The notes below the pieces were generated by a model. It was not told the DNA's origin and made no database searches. It was given only the letters and a program-made list of their open reading frames with translations. A DNA stretch of 61,117 nt. Source: G020348385 sp964580235. Its GTDB lineage: Bacteria; Acidobacteriota; Aminicenantia; Aminicenantales; Aminicenantaceae. Made by a program: the position numbers and the translations under genes. The stretch's first letter is position 1; each line of letters starts with the position of its first letter. The stretch spans positions 1 through 61,117 of the forward strand of contig CAZOJY010000004.1 of assembly GCA_964580235.1 (NCBI GenBank). The letters run 5' to 3'. This document shows, one piece after another, positions 26,305-35,453 of this stretch.

Positions 26305-27228
26305 GTGAGTATGTATGCAGGATTTGATCTTGGCGGAACGGCCCTCAAGTTTGGCGTTGTGGATGAAACAGGAAAAATTATTAAAGAATCTCAAGTTAGC
26401 ACTCCAAAAAACGTGGAAAAACTCCTCCAAAGCCTGCAGAAAATCTGGACAACTTTAAAAAACAGCCATCCGCATCAGATTCATACGGTCGGTTTCGGAT
26501 TTCCTGGTATCTTCAGCGCTGAAAAGCGGAGAATTCTTCAATCCCCGAATTATCCTGATATCGACAATTTTGACCTGATCCCTGCTCTCTCCGGGTTTAT
26601 TGATGTTCCCTTTTGTATAAATAATGATGCGAACTTGGCGGCCTATGGAGAGTACAGGTGCGGGGCTGGACAAAACAGCCACAGCCTTGTTCTCCTGACC
26701 ATCGGAACTGGGATTGGATCCGGCATCATTCTGAACGGAAAAATCTGGCAGGGGGCGTGTGGTTATGCCGGGGAATTGGGACACGCGGTCGTGAACCCAA
26801 ACGGAGATTCATGCAGATGCGGCAGCCAGGGCTGTTTGGAAACCGAGGTCTCTGCCCCAAAAATCGTGAGGACCTATCAGATCATCCACAAAAAACGGGA
26901 AAAAATAACAGCAGAAGACGTTTCTCGAAGGGCTCAAAATAATGATAAAGCCGCCAAGCAGGCGTTTGCCGAAGCCGGGAGATACCTAGGAATCGGGCTC
27001 TCGATTGCCATCAATATCTTGAATCCCGAAAAAATCCTCCTTGGTGGAGGCGTGATGAAAGCCGGCGAATTTCTTCTTCATCCGGCCATCAAGGAGGCCA
27101 GAAAAAGATCTTTTCAGGGTTCATTCCATTGTTGCCGGATAGAACAGGCTCATCTAGGAAACAAGGCCGGATTTATCGGAGCCGCTCTCTGGTCAAGGCA
27201 CCAAACTTCCAACCTCAATGCGCTTTAG
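26305..27228 (+). CDS. ROK-family sugar kinase (glucokinase-like)
   Basis: 307 residues of the ROK family (repressor/ORF/kinase), without a DNA-binding domain. AGFDLGGTALKFGVVDE is the phosphate-binding loop, NNDANLAAYGEY carries the catalytic aspartate, TIGTGIGSGIILNG the second phosphate motif, and GHAVVNPNGDSCRCGSQGC the zinc site (CxCGxxGC). It likely phosphorylates glucose or a related hexose in the cytoplasm. The GTG at 26305 follows GGGGG by seven bases; an ATG two codons later is possible. A strong terminator lies 145 bases downstream. Confidence 0.88.
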   Translation: MSMYAGFDLGGTALKFGVVDETGKIIKESQVSTPKNVEKLLQSLQKIWTTLKNSHPHQIHTVGFGFPGIFSAEKRRILQSPNYPDIDNFDLIPALSGFIDVPFCINNDANLAAYGEYRCGAGQNSHSLVLLTIGTGIGSGIILNGKIWQGACGYAGELGHAVVNPNGDSCRCGSQGCLETEVSAPKIVRTYQIIHKKREKITAEDVSRRAQNNDKAAKQAFAEAGRYLGIGLSIAINILNPEKILLGGGVMKAGEFLLHPAIKEARKRSFQGSFHCCRIEQAHLGNKAGFIGAALWSRHQTSNLNAL

Positions 27229-27588
27229 GACAAACTCAACAATTTAAAAAAAACGAATCAAGTCTAAAATTCCAAGTCTGACTAAAATCCAAAAAGTCAT
27301 AACAAATTATATTGTGGAGAACCCAGAGTTCGGGACAGCTTCACACAGCTCGATCTTGATGACAAGCCCAAGACTCCCTGTCCGGTTCAAACGCCGGGCA
27401 GGGAGTTTTTTTATACGGCGGTGTCTTTCAGAACGAGGATTGTAAAAAAAAGGAAGAATTGTTAAGATAGTTTCTCGACCGTAAAGCAATACTATTCTGC
27501 AACTTTTGTGACATGAAAAGCGTTCCATATACAGGTGCAACAGAAAAAACCACATTCCATTTGGAACACCAACCCAAGGAGGCCTAAA
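27229..27588. other. Intergenic region with terminator before the TonB-receptor-like gene
   Basis: Of these 360 bases only the terminator hairpin (27373-27412) and the AAGGAGG ribosome site (27576-27582) are clear. The region between the ROK stop and the hairpin could be an untranslated leader or a small RNA but matches no family I recognise. Confidence 0.5.
27373..27412 (+). terminator. Rho-independent terminator
   Basis: A 13-base arm beginning ACTCCCTG pairs with its partner ending CAGGGAGT across an eight-base loop, with one G-T pair, and is followed directly by seven T. It should end ROK transcription or attenuate reading into the downstream receptor gene. Confidence 0.85.
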
Positions 27589-30500
27589 GTGGGGAAAAAA
27601 ATCTGCCAATTTATTTTGATCATCTCAATTTCCCTCGGATTCGTGCTGACTGCTGGCGCTCAAGAACAAACTGGATCCATCAAAGCAAAGGTCACAGACA
27701 CCGAAGGATTTCCCCTGCCAGGAGCGTTTGTTTACATTGATTCTCCTGCCATGATGGACATTCAAACGTATATCACCTCGGAAACCGGCCTCATCAAATT
27801 CCGCAATCTTCCCCCGGGAAAGTACAAGTTGACCGTTGAAATGCCCGGATTCAAAACGGTCAACATAGAAAACATCATCATCCGGGTTGGCCGGACAGCG
27901 CGGTTCAAAATCGCGATGGAAATCACAACCATTGAAGAGGAAACAACCGTCAGGATGCCATCTCCGATGGGAGATCCCGAATCCCCCAAAACCTCGGCAA
28001 ACATCGAAGAAAACTGGATACAAAGAATTCCTTTAAACCGCAACCTTCATGATATAATCGCTTTGGCGCCAGGAATCATCCCTGAGTCCACTTTTTTCCC
28101 GAAGACATCCATCATACACGGGTCAACCGCCAGGGCCAACCTTTATGCACTGGAAAATATGCTCCTGAACGATCCCGTTGGAATGCAGCTTCTCACAAAT
28201 GTCAATTTTGACGCTATTGAAGAAGTGGAAGTGATAACAGGGGGCTTTCCTCCCCAGATTGGCACGGCGGATGGCGGATATGTCAATGTCATAACAAAAT
28301 CCGCGGGAAATGACAGCAACAGAGAGCTCATGATTTATCACACAAGCGAAAACCTAGCGAGTCCTCTCATGTCCAAACAGGATCAGAACGTCCCTGGTTT
28401 AGCTTCTCCTCCTTTGGACAAAAAGCTGTGGGACTTTTCTCTTTCCTTCGGCGGGCCTATACTGCGTGACAAACTATGGTATTTCTTGAACACCCGGCTC
28501 ATTTCTCAATCCCGTTCAACATCCTTTATTCCCTGGACAGATCCCCAGGGAAATGAACACGAGGCCTTCGATTGGGATAACACAGAAAAGATGGGATTCA
28601 TCAAGTTTACCAGCCAATTTGTCCCTTACCTTAAAATCTCGGCACTTTTTAACTATGTGAACCGCAACAGACCACGCCATGCCAATTTTCTGGATTGGAA
28701 TGTTACAGCTGACGCCACCCGCCATATGGACCATGAAAAAAGCTATCAGGGAACTGGTATCCTTAACTACACGCTAGACCAAAATACATTCGTCGATATT
28801 AAGGCCGGATATTTCTACAAGAAACTTCCTCTCCTTCTTCAAGAAAATGTCACCAGCGACCCGAGTTATTTCGACAAAAGCACCGGGCACATCTGGGGAA
28901 GCGGACTGCTCAACGAAAACCAGATGAAAAGAAAGTTCCAGACAAGCGTTTATTTGACAAGATTCCAGGATAATATTATTGGCGCTAGCCATGAGCTAAA
29001 GGCCGGCGGAGAATATGAATATTCTTCTGCCGAATACTCGGCCTGGAAAGAAAACAACCTTTCAGTTTATTTCAACCAGGGCAACCCTTACTTTTTCGGA
29101 TTAAAGCCATCTCCAAGTACTACCAATATCGTGGGTAAAGGAATGATATCATTCCTTATAGCGAGCAAAGGGGAAGACGAATATATCCCGAGGTTTGATC
29201 TGCAAAGACTCAGTCTGGTCCTCCAGGACACGGCGACATTTGCCCAGAGATTTAGCTTGAACCTTGGCATCAGATTCGACCGAAGCACCGCATCACAATC
29301 TCCCATTCGTAAACTGGCATCCGGGAACCCGATCTCCCTGACTCTCGGGGAAACCCTGATTCAGCCATTCATCAACTTCAACCCGTATGACGAATTTCAA
29401 ACATCCCCATGGAAAAACATGATAACATGGAACGTTTTCTCTCCCCATCTTGGATTCGTTTTTGACGTTTTCGGTGATGGAAAAAGCCTGTTTAGTTTTT
29501 CTTTTTCCCGGTATGCAGAACAAACGATGCTCGACTATGCTGTTCATCTCAGCCCCTTCAAACCATCACGCGCCCATTCCTTTTATTGGTATGATGAAAA
29601 CATGGATGCCGCCGTAGATGAGAACGACACATTTATCTCTTTTCCTGAAGACTATCGCTATTATAATTCAGAAATTTCCAAAAGCAGGATCGCATCCGGG
29701 AGCACAGCACCCCACACCAACGAGTTCACCATCGGCCTTCACCAGGAACTTCTTGCAGACTTTTCTGTTCGCCTAACATATATTTCTAAGACTAAAAAAG
29801 ACATATATGAAGACGTCCTTTACAGTCCTGATTTGGATAAGGAATGGTACACGACTGAGCAGGATACAGAAGAATGGTGGATCCCCTTTCAGACGATCAT
29901 TCCGGAAACCGAGGATTACGGAAACACGCCCGTGACAGTCTATTTTCCATCGCCAGACGCTCCCCTGCTTTTTGAACGTTTCACGAATGTCCCTGAACTT
30001 AACAGAAAATACCGTGGATTCGAAATCGCATTCAAAAAGCGTATGTCTCATAACTGGCAGTTTATGGGTTCTGCAACATTGAGCAGAACAACAGGAAACA
30101 TCAATTTAGGATATTTCGCCAGTTCCGGATCGACCCTGGCAGCGGATACACCCAACTCTTTTGTGAATATCAAAAAGGATTCCCGGCTGGATTATGACAG
30201 GCCTCTCATCATTAAACTTGCTGGCACCTACAGGTTTCCATTCGACATTTATTTGAGCTTTTTCTATCTGTATACCAGCGGAACCCCTTGGGCCCGAAGC
30301 GTCACGATTTTCCCCCCTTTCCAGGCCGGGGCAGAAAATACCGTCTCTGCATTACCGGTCACTGTATTTCTTGAGAATCCAGGAACAAGACGAACTGACC
30401 CCCAGCAAAATCTAAACATAAGGGTCGAAAAAGAATTCGCCCTATCCCGATCAAAAAAAATAAGCCTCTTGTTGGATGTGTTCAACGTTTTAGGTAACCA

Positions 30501-30654
30501 ATACCGAACCCTCGTCAAAAATGACGGTGGATTCTGGTATCCTGCCGAAGAACATTCGGTAAAAGGGATCCGGATCACTGATCCCAGCTATACAAAGGTC
30601 ACGTCACTTTCAGGAGCAAGGTCCTTCCGCCTGGGGCTGAATTTTAAGTTTTAA
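27589..30654 (+). CDS. TonB-dependent-receptor-like protein with carboxypeptidase-regulatory-like domain (Oar-type)
   Basis: 1021 residues after the GTG start, which has AAGGAGG six bases upstream. A signal peptide (ILIISISLGFVLTAGAQ) is followed by a carboxypeptidase-regulatory-like beta-sandwich (GSIKAKVTDTEGFPLPGAFVYI ... FRNLPPGKYKLTVEMPGF), a plug domain (RIPLNRNLHDIIALAPGI ... VEVITGGFPPQIGTADGGYVNVITKSAGN) and a long 22-strand-type barrel ending SFRLGLNFKF. These proteins are large outer-membrane barrels in Acidobacteriota and Bacteroidota-like groups and are thought to take up substrates or secrete proteins. No TonB box is clear. The gene stands alone. Confidence 0.88.
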   Translation: MGKKICQFILIISISLGFVLTAGAQEQTGSIKAKVTDTEGFPLPGAFVYIDSPAMMDIQTYITSETGLIKFRNLPPGKYKLTVEMPGFKTVNIENIIIRVGRTARFKIAMEITTIEEETTVRMPSPMGDPESPKTSANIEENWIQRIPLNRNLHDIIALAPGIIPESTFFPKTSIIHGSTARANLYALENMLLNDPVGMQLLTNVNFDAIEEVEVITGGFPPQIGTADGGYVNVITKSAGNDSNRELMIYHTSENLASPLMSKQDQNVPGLASPPLDKKLWDFSLSFGGPILRDKLWYFLNTRLISQSRSTSFIPWTDPQGNEHEAFDWDNTEKMGFIKFTSQFVPYLKISALFNYVNRNRPRHANFLDWNVTADATRHMDHEKSYQGTGILNYTLDQNTFVDIKAGYFYKKLPLLLQENVTSDPSYFDKSTGHIWGSGLLNENQMKRKFQTSVYLTRFQDNIIGASHELKAGGEYEYSSAEYSAWKENNLSVYFNQGNPYFFGLKPSPSTTNIVGKGMISFLIASKGEDEYIPRFDLQRLSLVLQDTATFAQRFSLNLGIRFDRSTASQSPIRKLASGNPISLTLGETLIQPFINFNPYDEFQTSPWKNMITWNVFSPHLGFVFDVFGDGKSLFSFSFSRYAEQTMLDYAVHLSPFKPSRAHSFYWYDENMDAAVDENDTFISFPEDYRYYNSEISKSRIASGSTAPHTNEFTIGLHQELLADFSVRLTYISKTKKDIYEDVLYSPDLDKEWYTTEQDTEEWWIPFQTIIPETEDYGNTPVTVYFPSPDAPLLFERFTNVPELNRKYRGFEIAFKKRMSHNWQFMGSATLSRTTGNINLGYFASSGSTLAADTPNSFVNIKKDSRLDYDRPLIIKLAGTYRFPFDIYLSFFYLYTSGTPWARSVTIFPPFQAGAENTVSALPVTVFLENPGTRRTDPQQNLNIRVEKEFALSRSKKISLLLDVFNVLGNQYRTLVKNDGGFWYPAEEHSVKGIRITDPSYTKVTSLSGARSFRLGLNFKF

Positions 30655-30933
30655 GAATGGATCATTATTTATAGAGAGTCCAGTTCGTCTGGAGAGATAT
30701 TCCCCCACACATAAAGAAAAACAAGTTTTTTTAAATCTGCTCGACCACCACCTGCGCATCCAGGTGCCAGTAGGTCATCGTGCATGTCAGTAAAACCAGA
30801 CCGGGCGGCGCTGCCTGATCCAGTTCGTTCATAAAAAGAGAAAAAGGAATCCCATAGCGGGAAAATCATAAATCAATGGATTGATCAGCAGGATGTTTTT
30901 GTTGAAGGGCATTCCCTAAAACATGGATCACTA
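30655..30933. other. Intergenic region before tRNA-Leu
   Basis: No supported gene. CCAG-TTCGT-CTGG (30678-30693 area) can form a small hairpin after the receptor gene. A 66-codon minus-strand frame here has no ribosome site and no recognisable domain. Confidence 0.4.
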
Positions 30934-31023
30934 TGGTGCGGAAGGTGGGACTCGAACCCACACGGCCGTTAAAGGACCATAAACTCCTGAGGCTTACGCG
31001 TCTACCAATTCCGCCACTTCCGC
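30934..31023 (-). tRNA. tRNA-Leu (anticodon CAG)
   Basis: The minus strand folds as a class II tRNA: acceptor GCGGAAG pairing with CTTCCGC, A73, and an encoded CCA (30934-30936). The D arm contains GGTAGACGCG, the anticodon loop is CTCAGGA (anticodon CAG, reads CUG), there is a long variable arm, and a GGGTTCGAGTCCC T arm. Confidence 0.95.
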
Positions 31024-31052
31024 ACCTTAATCAGATGGCTTCTGAAGCTGCT

Positions 31053-31081
31053 ATTATAATGCGATATCTTTCAAGAGTAAA
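31053..31081 (-). promoter_or_regulatory. Promoter of tRNA-Leu
   Basis: On the minus strand TTTACT (31076-31081) and TATAAT (31053-31058) are separated by 17 bases, 30 bases before the tRNA 5' end. It lies back to back with the promoter of the next gene. Confidence 0.6.
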
Positions 31082-31085
31082 GGGC

Positions 31086-31114
31086 TTGACAAATGGAAAA
31101 GCAACTCCTATTTT
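31086..31114 (+). promoter_or_regulatory. Promoter of the baeRF-like gene
   Basis: TTGACA (31086-31091), a 17-base spacer and TATTTT (31109-31114). The predicted leader is about 80 bases and ends in a strong ribosome site. Confidence 0.65.
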
Positions 31115-31201
31115 ATCAGTGAGTGTTTTACTCATCTTTCTCTCATTCCATATTCAAAATAGTTCTCTATTTTTCTGTCAGCATTTACAAAAGGAGGCCA
31201 T

Positions 31202-32347
31202 ATGAAATTATCGAGTCGGGAGCAAATTGCCTCTCTCGCCAAATTTAAAAGCGACCGTTTCCTTACCACATCCTTTTATCTCAACACAAACAAAAGCCGA
31301 TTGACAAAGAAACAAATAACGCTTTCTGTCAAAAATCTTCTCAACAAATACAAGGGAGCGGTGGAAAAGGCAAACCTGGGAAAAAGAAAAATAGAATCAT
31401 TGATCCAAGATCTGGATAAAATAAACCGATTCTGCAAGGAAGACCTCAATCCTCCCACACATGCAGGATTGGCTATTTTCTCTTGCAGTAAAGAAGATTT
31501 CTGGGAGGTGTATGAACTTCCCAGCCCTCCCCGGAACAGAATTCTGATGGACCAGGATCCTTATGTTCGTCCGCTATCTGCCATTTTGAATGAACACCGC
31601 AGAGTATGCCTGTTGACCTTCGACCGAAAAGAGGCCAAATGGTATGATCTGCTTATGGGCGAAATTTCCCTGCTCGACAGGATAATAGGCGATGTTCCCA
31701 GTAAGGTAAGGGAAGGCGGCTGGGAGGGTTACGAGTCCAAGCGTATCGAAAGACACATCGAAACACACATGCATGACTATCTCAAAAAAACGGCCCATCG
31801 GACTTTTGAACTTTTTAAGGCGAATCAATTCGATTGGCTTTTTCTCGGATGCGACGATGAATACTGGAAAAAGTTTGAGCCTATCCTCCATCCTTATCTG
31901 AAGGAGTGCTTGAAAGCCCGGCTCAAATCAAAACCCAGTGATCCTGCAAACAATATTCTGAAAGAAGTATCTGCTCTCATAAAGAAATTAAAGGATCAAG
32001 AAGAGAAACAAATTTTGAATCAATTTATTTCCATATTGGAAGGGGGAGGGCTGGCCATCTCAGGGTTGAGAGACACATTGAGGAGTTTAAACCGAGGAGG
32101 AGTCCAAACTCTTCTGGTCACCCGGAACTTCTCAAAACCCGGAAAAGCCTGTCCGAAATGTGATTTCCTCTATGTCGATGAAATCAAATGTCCTTCCTGT
32201 CAGCGAAAAACGGAACCTCTCTTGGATGTTATCGATGAGGCCATCGAATCTGCGATGGACAAAAAAGCTCAGGTCAGGCATATCAATCCGCCTTCAAAGC
32301 TTTTGCGCTACGGGAATATAGGAGCACTCCTCAGATACAAAACCTAA
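31202..32347 (+). CDS. baeRF-like (eRF1-related, Vms1-like) protein with zinc ribbon
   Basis: 381 cytoplasmic residues. The order of parts matches bacterial/archaeal eRF1-like proteins: an N-terminal region, a middle domain with GGWEGYESKRIERHIETHMHDYL where eRF1 and VLRF1 carry GGQ followed by a basic helix, a domain-3-like segment (DWLFLGCDDEYWKKFEPIL ... GGLAISGLRDTLRSLNRGGVQTLLVT) and a C-terminal zinc ribbon CPKC...CPSC as in archaeal aRF1. Family members act on stalled or hibernating ribosomes, releasing peptidyl-tRNA; here Q is replaced by W, so hydrolysis is doubtful. AAGGAGG precedes the ATG by four bases. Confidence 0.6.
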   Translation: MKLSSREQIASLAKFKSDRFLTTSFYLNTNKSRLTKKQITLSVKNLLNKYKGAVEKANLGKRKIESLIQDLDKINRFCKEDLNPPTHAGLAIFSCSKEDFWEVYELPSPPRNRILMDQDPYVRPLSAILNEHRRVCLLTFDRKEAKWYDLLMGEISLLDRIIGDVPSKVREGGWEGYESKRIERHIETHMHDYLKKTAHRTFELFKANQFDWLFLGCDDEYWKKFEPILHPYLKECLKARLKSKPSDPANNILKEVSALIKKLKDQEEKQILNQFISILEGGGLAISGLRDTLRSLNRGGVQTLLVTRNFSKPGKACPKCDFLYVDEIKCPSCQRKTEPLLDVIDEAIESAMDKKAQVRHINPPSKLLRYGNIGALLRYKT

Positions 32348-32354
32348 TCCTGGA

Positions 32355-35300
32355 TTATGTTGCGGTTTTTTTCTCCTTGAAAGAAACGCGGTCGAACAAA
32401 CTGTAGATGATCGGGATAACAAACAGCGTTAGCAGGGTTGTGGCAATCAGACCTCCCACAACCGTTATGGCCATCGGTGCCCGCATTTCAGAACCCTGTG
32501 ATGTCGACAGCGCCATCGGCAGCATCCCTAGGATTGTGGTGAAGGCCGTGATCAGAACAGGTCGCAATCGCACAGCGCAGGCCTGAAGGATGGCTTCTTT
32601 TTTTTCCACTCCACGCCGCTTCAGCTGGTTGATGTAATCCACCATCACAATTCCGTTGTTCACAGCAATTCCGCCCAGCATGATAAAACCGATCAGAACG
32701 GGTAAACTTACCGGTTTTCCAGAAACAAGGAGCGCCACAATTACGCCAAAAAGCGCCAATGGAATGGTAAACATGATCACAAACGGATGACGAAAGGACT
32801 CAAACTGAGATGCCATGATCATGTACACAAGAAGGGTGGCCAAAGCAAAAGCAGCCGCCATGATAACAAACGCTTCCTTCATGTTTTCGTACTGGCCGCC
32901 GAACTCAATGAAATATCCAGGCGGCAGCCCTCGCTCCACTCCACTAATTCTCTGTTTGATATCCTTAACAACACTTCCAAGGTCTCTTCCGGCTATATTT
33001 GCCAGGACCGTAACCACTCGCGCTTGATTTTCTCTGTCTATCTGGATAGGGCCTTCTCCTTTCGAAATGGAGGCGACCTGATTCAAACGCAACATCTGGT
33101 TCGTCGGTGCCAGAATCGGAATATTTTCAATATCATCCAGGCTATCACGGGATTGTTTTGCAAACCGGACACGGATATCGACCTCCTCATTTCCCTCCCG
33201 GTAACGGGTGGCGACAGTCCCAAGAGAGGCGGTTTGAATCGTGTTGGCGATTTGACTGACCATCAAACCCATTCGTGAGGCCTGCTCGCGATTGATCCGG
33301 ATATGGTATTCCGGTTTGCCTTCGGCAAAGGTGTGGGTGATATCCCGCAACCCTTCGACATCCCGAATCCTGTCCACGATGTTGTCCGCAATCTCTCTCA
33401 ACTGATAGATATCCTTGCCGAAAACCTTAATCTCGACAGGGGCATTGGATCCGCCCATCATCATTTGGCTCATGTCCATAGCCTCGAATTTTACTCCCTT
33501 CAGCCGGGGCAACTTTTTCCGAATTCTTTCCAGTATTTCACGGTCGGAATACGACCGTTCTGTTTGAGAAATCAATCCCACCCAGAGAATCCCTTCATGA
33601 GTTCCTGCATTAGAAAATCCCCCTGCCAAATCCGACGGATCTTCCTCCGCTGTAGAGCCAATCTGGGCAGAAACGATCTTCACCTCCGGCTGTTCAGCCA
33701 GCAGGTCTTCCGCCATCTGGGCTACGCGGTTGGTTTCCTCGATAGATGTCCCCACAGGCATTTTGACTTTGAGGATAATCATATCCTGATCCTGGGAAGG
33801 CATGAATTCGGTCCCCAAGAATGGAACGATCACAAAGGAAAACAAGAACAGTCCCAGGACAGCAGCCAGGACCAATCCTCTCCGCTTCAGGGACTTGTGC
33901 AGGAGTTTCCGGTAAAAATTTCGGGCTTTTTCAAATTCACCCTTTCTTGCGGTATTCGCCGCTGCATTCTGATTTTTGTTCTCTTTAAAAAGAAGGGAAG
34001 CCACCATCGGAACGATAGTCAGAGCCACAAATAGAGAGGCCAGCAGCGCAAACGCGATGGACAAGGCTAATGCTTGTGTGAGCTTTCCTGTAATGCCTTT
34101 GGCAAAAACCATCGGAAAAAAAACGGCTATAGTGGTCAGAGTTGACGCCGTTATGGCCATCCCTACTTCAGAGGCCCCTTTTTTAGCGGCTTCGTCCCTG
34201 CTTTTCCCTTCCTCCAAATGGCGGAAAATGTTTTCAATGACAACGACAGCATTATCCACAAGCATTCCAATGCCCAGCGCCAAACCTCCGAGAGTTAGCA
34301 GGTTAATGGTGTAACCGGCAAGATAAAGAGCGATAAAGGTCGTAATCACGGAGAGAGGAATGGCCAGAGCGATAGTCAATGTGGGACGCCAGTTGCGAAG
34401 AAAAACAAACAGAAAAAACACAGCTAAAATTCCCCCAACCAGAGCATTGCTTCCTGTTCTGTTTATGACTTTCTGGACCATATCTGCCTGATCCATGAAC
34501 GGCCAAAATTCGATATCTTCGGGAAGAGTGAGCCGAATTCTTGCCAGTTCCTTATTTACGGCCTTGGCCGTGATGACTGTATTCGCTCCCGACCGTTTGC
34601 TTATCGTGTAAATGACTCCTTTTTCTCTCTGGATGCGGGACACAAATCGGGCTTCCTTCAATCCATCCCTAACCTCAGCCACGTCTCTCAGATACACAGG
34701 TTGGCCGTTTTGCGCAGAACCCACAATGGTTTTTCCAATATCCTCAACACTTTCAAACTCTCCGATCGTTCTGATCAGGAACTCCGCATGTCTTTCGACC
34801 ACATGCCCGGCGGGAAGGTTCAGATTCTCCATCCGAAGGGCCAGCAGAATCTGGTCCAGAGAGAGGTTGAGGGATTCCAGTGCCGTTTTATCCACATTCA
34901 CCAGAATCTCTCTCACGTCTGTCGAAAAAACTTGAACAGAAGCAACGCCATCAATTCTCTCTAGTCTTGGAGCCACTTCGTCTTCAATTATCTCTTTTAA
35001 TTCGACCGTCGGTCTGTTTGCCGTAATGCCTCCGAAAATAATCGGGAATTGGGAAAAATTAAACTTTACCACCAAAGGATCATGGGCTTCTTCTGGGATA
35101 TAACTCCGGTAGAGTCCAATTTGGTCCCGGACATCCTGGGCGGCAAAATCCAAATTTGTCCCCCACTCGAATTCCACCATGATGACCGAAGCCCCTTCTA
35201 TGGTCATAGAATTGACTTTTTTCACTCGACTCACCGAATTGATTATCTGTTCTAGGGGCCGTGTGATCGTATTCTCGATATCTTCGGAAGAGGCTCCTCT

Positions 35301-35453
35301 GTAAGTGGTTATGACCGATACAGTCGGAAATTCAAGATCAGGGAAAAAATCCAGGCCAAGCTGGAAGAATGCAATCGTACCCAGTACAACCAAAATCATG
35401 GCCAGCATGGCTGTTGTGACTTTTCTGTTTACCGAAAATTCTGGTATTTTCAT
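32355..35453 (-). CDS. RND efflux transporter permease (AcrB/HAE1-like)
   Basis: 1032 residues, the usual length. Membrane helix 1 (KVTTAMLAMILVVLGTIAFFQLGLDFFPDLEFP) leads into two large periplasmic porter regions and the second helix bundle. Membrane helix 4 carries GMLVDNAVVVIENIF: the first proton-relay aspartate is present but the second (D408 in AcrB) is asparagine, as in many environmental RND pumps. It uses the proton gradient to push drugs or lipophilic compounds through the adaptor and TolC-type channel encoded just upstream. The start overlaps the adaptor stop by four bases. Confidence 0.95.
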   Translation of the reverse strand: MKIPEFSVNRKVTTAMLAMILVVLGTIAFFQLGLDFFPDLEFPTVSVITTYRGASSEDIENTITRPLEQIINSVSRVKKVNSMTIEGASVIMVEFEWGTNLDFAAQDVRDQIGLYRSYIPEEAHDPLVVKFNFSQFPIIFGGITANRPTVELKEIIEDEVAPRLERIDGVASVQVFSTDVREILVNVDKTALESLNLSLDQILLALRMENLNLPAGHVVERHAEFLIRTIGEFESVEDIGKTIVGSAQNGQPVYLRDVAEVRDGLKEARFVSRIQREKGVIYTISKRSGANTVITAKAVNKELARIRLTLPEDIEFWPFMDQADMVQKVINRTGSNALVGGILAVFFLFVFLRNWRPTLTIALAIPLSVITTFIALYLAGYTINLLTLGGLALGIGMLVDNAVVVIENIFRHLEEGKSRDEAAKKGASEVGMAITASTLTTIAVFFPMVFAKGITGKLTQALALSIAFALLASLFVALTIVPMVASLLFKENKNQNAAANTARKGEFEKARNFYRKLLHKSLKRRGLVLAAVLGLFLFSFVIVPFLGTEFMPSQDQDMIILKVKMPVGTSIEETNRVAQMAEDLLAEQPEVKIVSAQIGSTAEEDPSDLAGGFSNAGTHEGILWVGLISQTERSYSDREILERIRKKLPRLKGVKFEAMDMSQMMMGGSNAPVEIKVFGKDIYQLREIADNIVDRIRDVEGLRDITHTFAEGKPEYHIRINREQASRMGLMVSQIANTIQTASLGTVATRYREGNEEVDIRVRFAKQSRDSLDDIENIPILAPTNQMLRLNQVASISKGEGPIQIDRENQARVVTVLANIAGRDLGSVVKDIKQRISGVERGLPPGYFIEFGGQYENMKEAFVIMAAAFALATLLVYMIMASQFESFRHPFVIMFTIPLALFGVIVALLVSGKPVSLPVLIGFIMLGGIAVNNGIVMVDYINQLKRRGVEKKEAILQACAVRLRPVLITAFTTILGMLPMALSTSQGSEMRAPMAITVVGGLIATTLLTLFVIPIIYSLFDRVSFKEKKTAT

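Noticed and set aside
30669..30869. 66-codon minus-strand frame
   Set aside because: No ribosome site, odd composition, and no domain.
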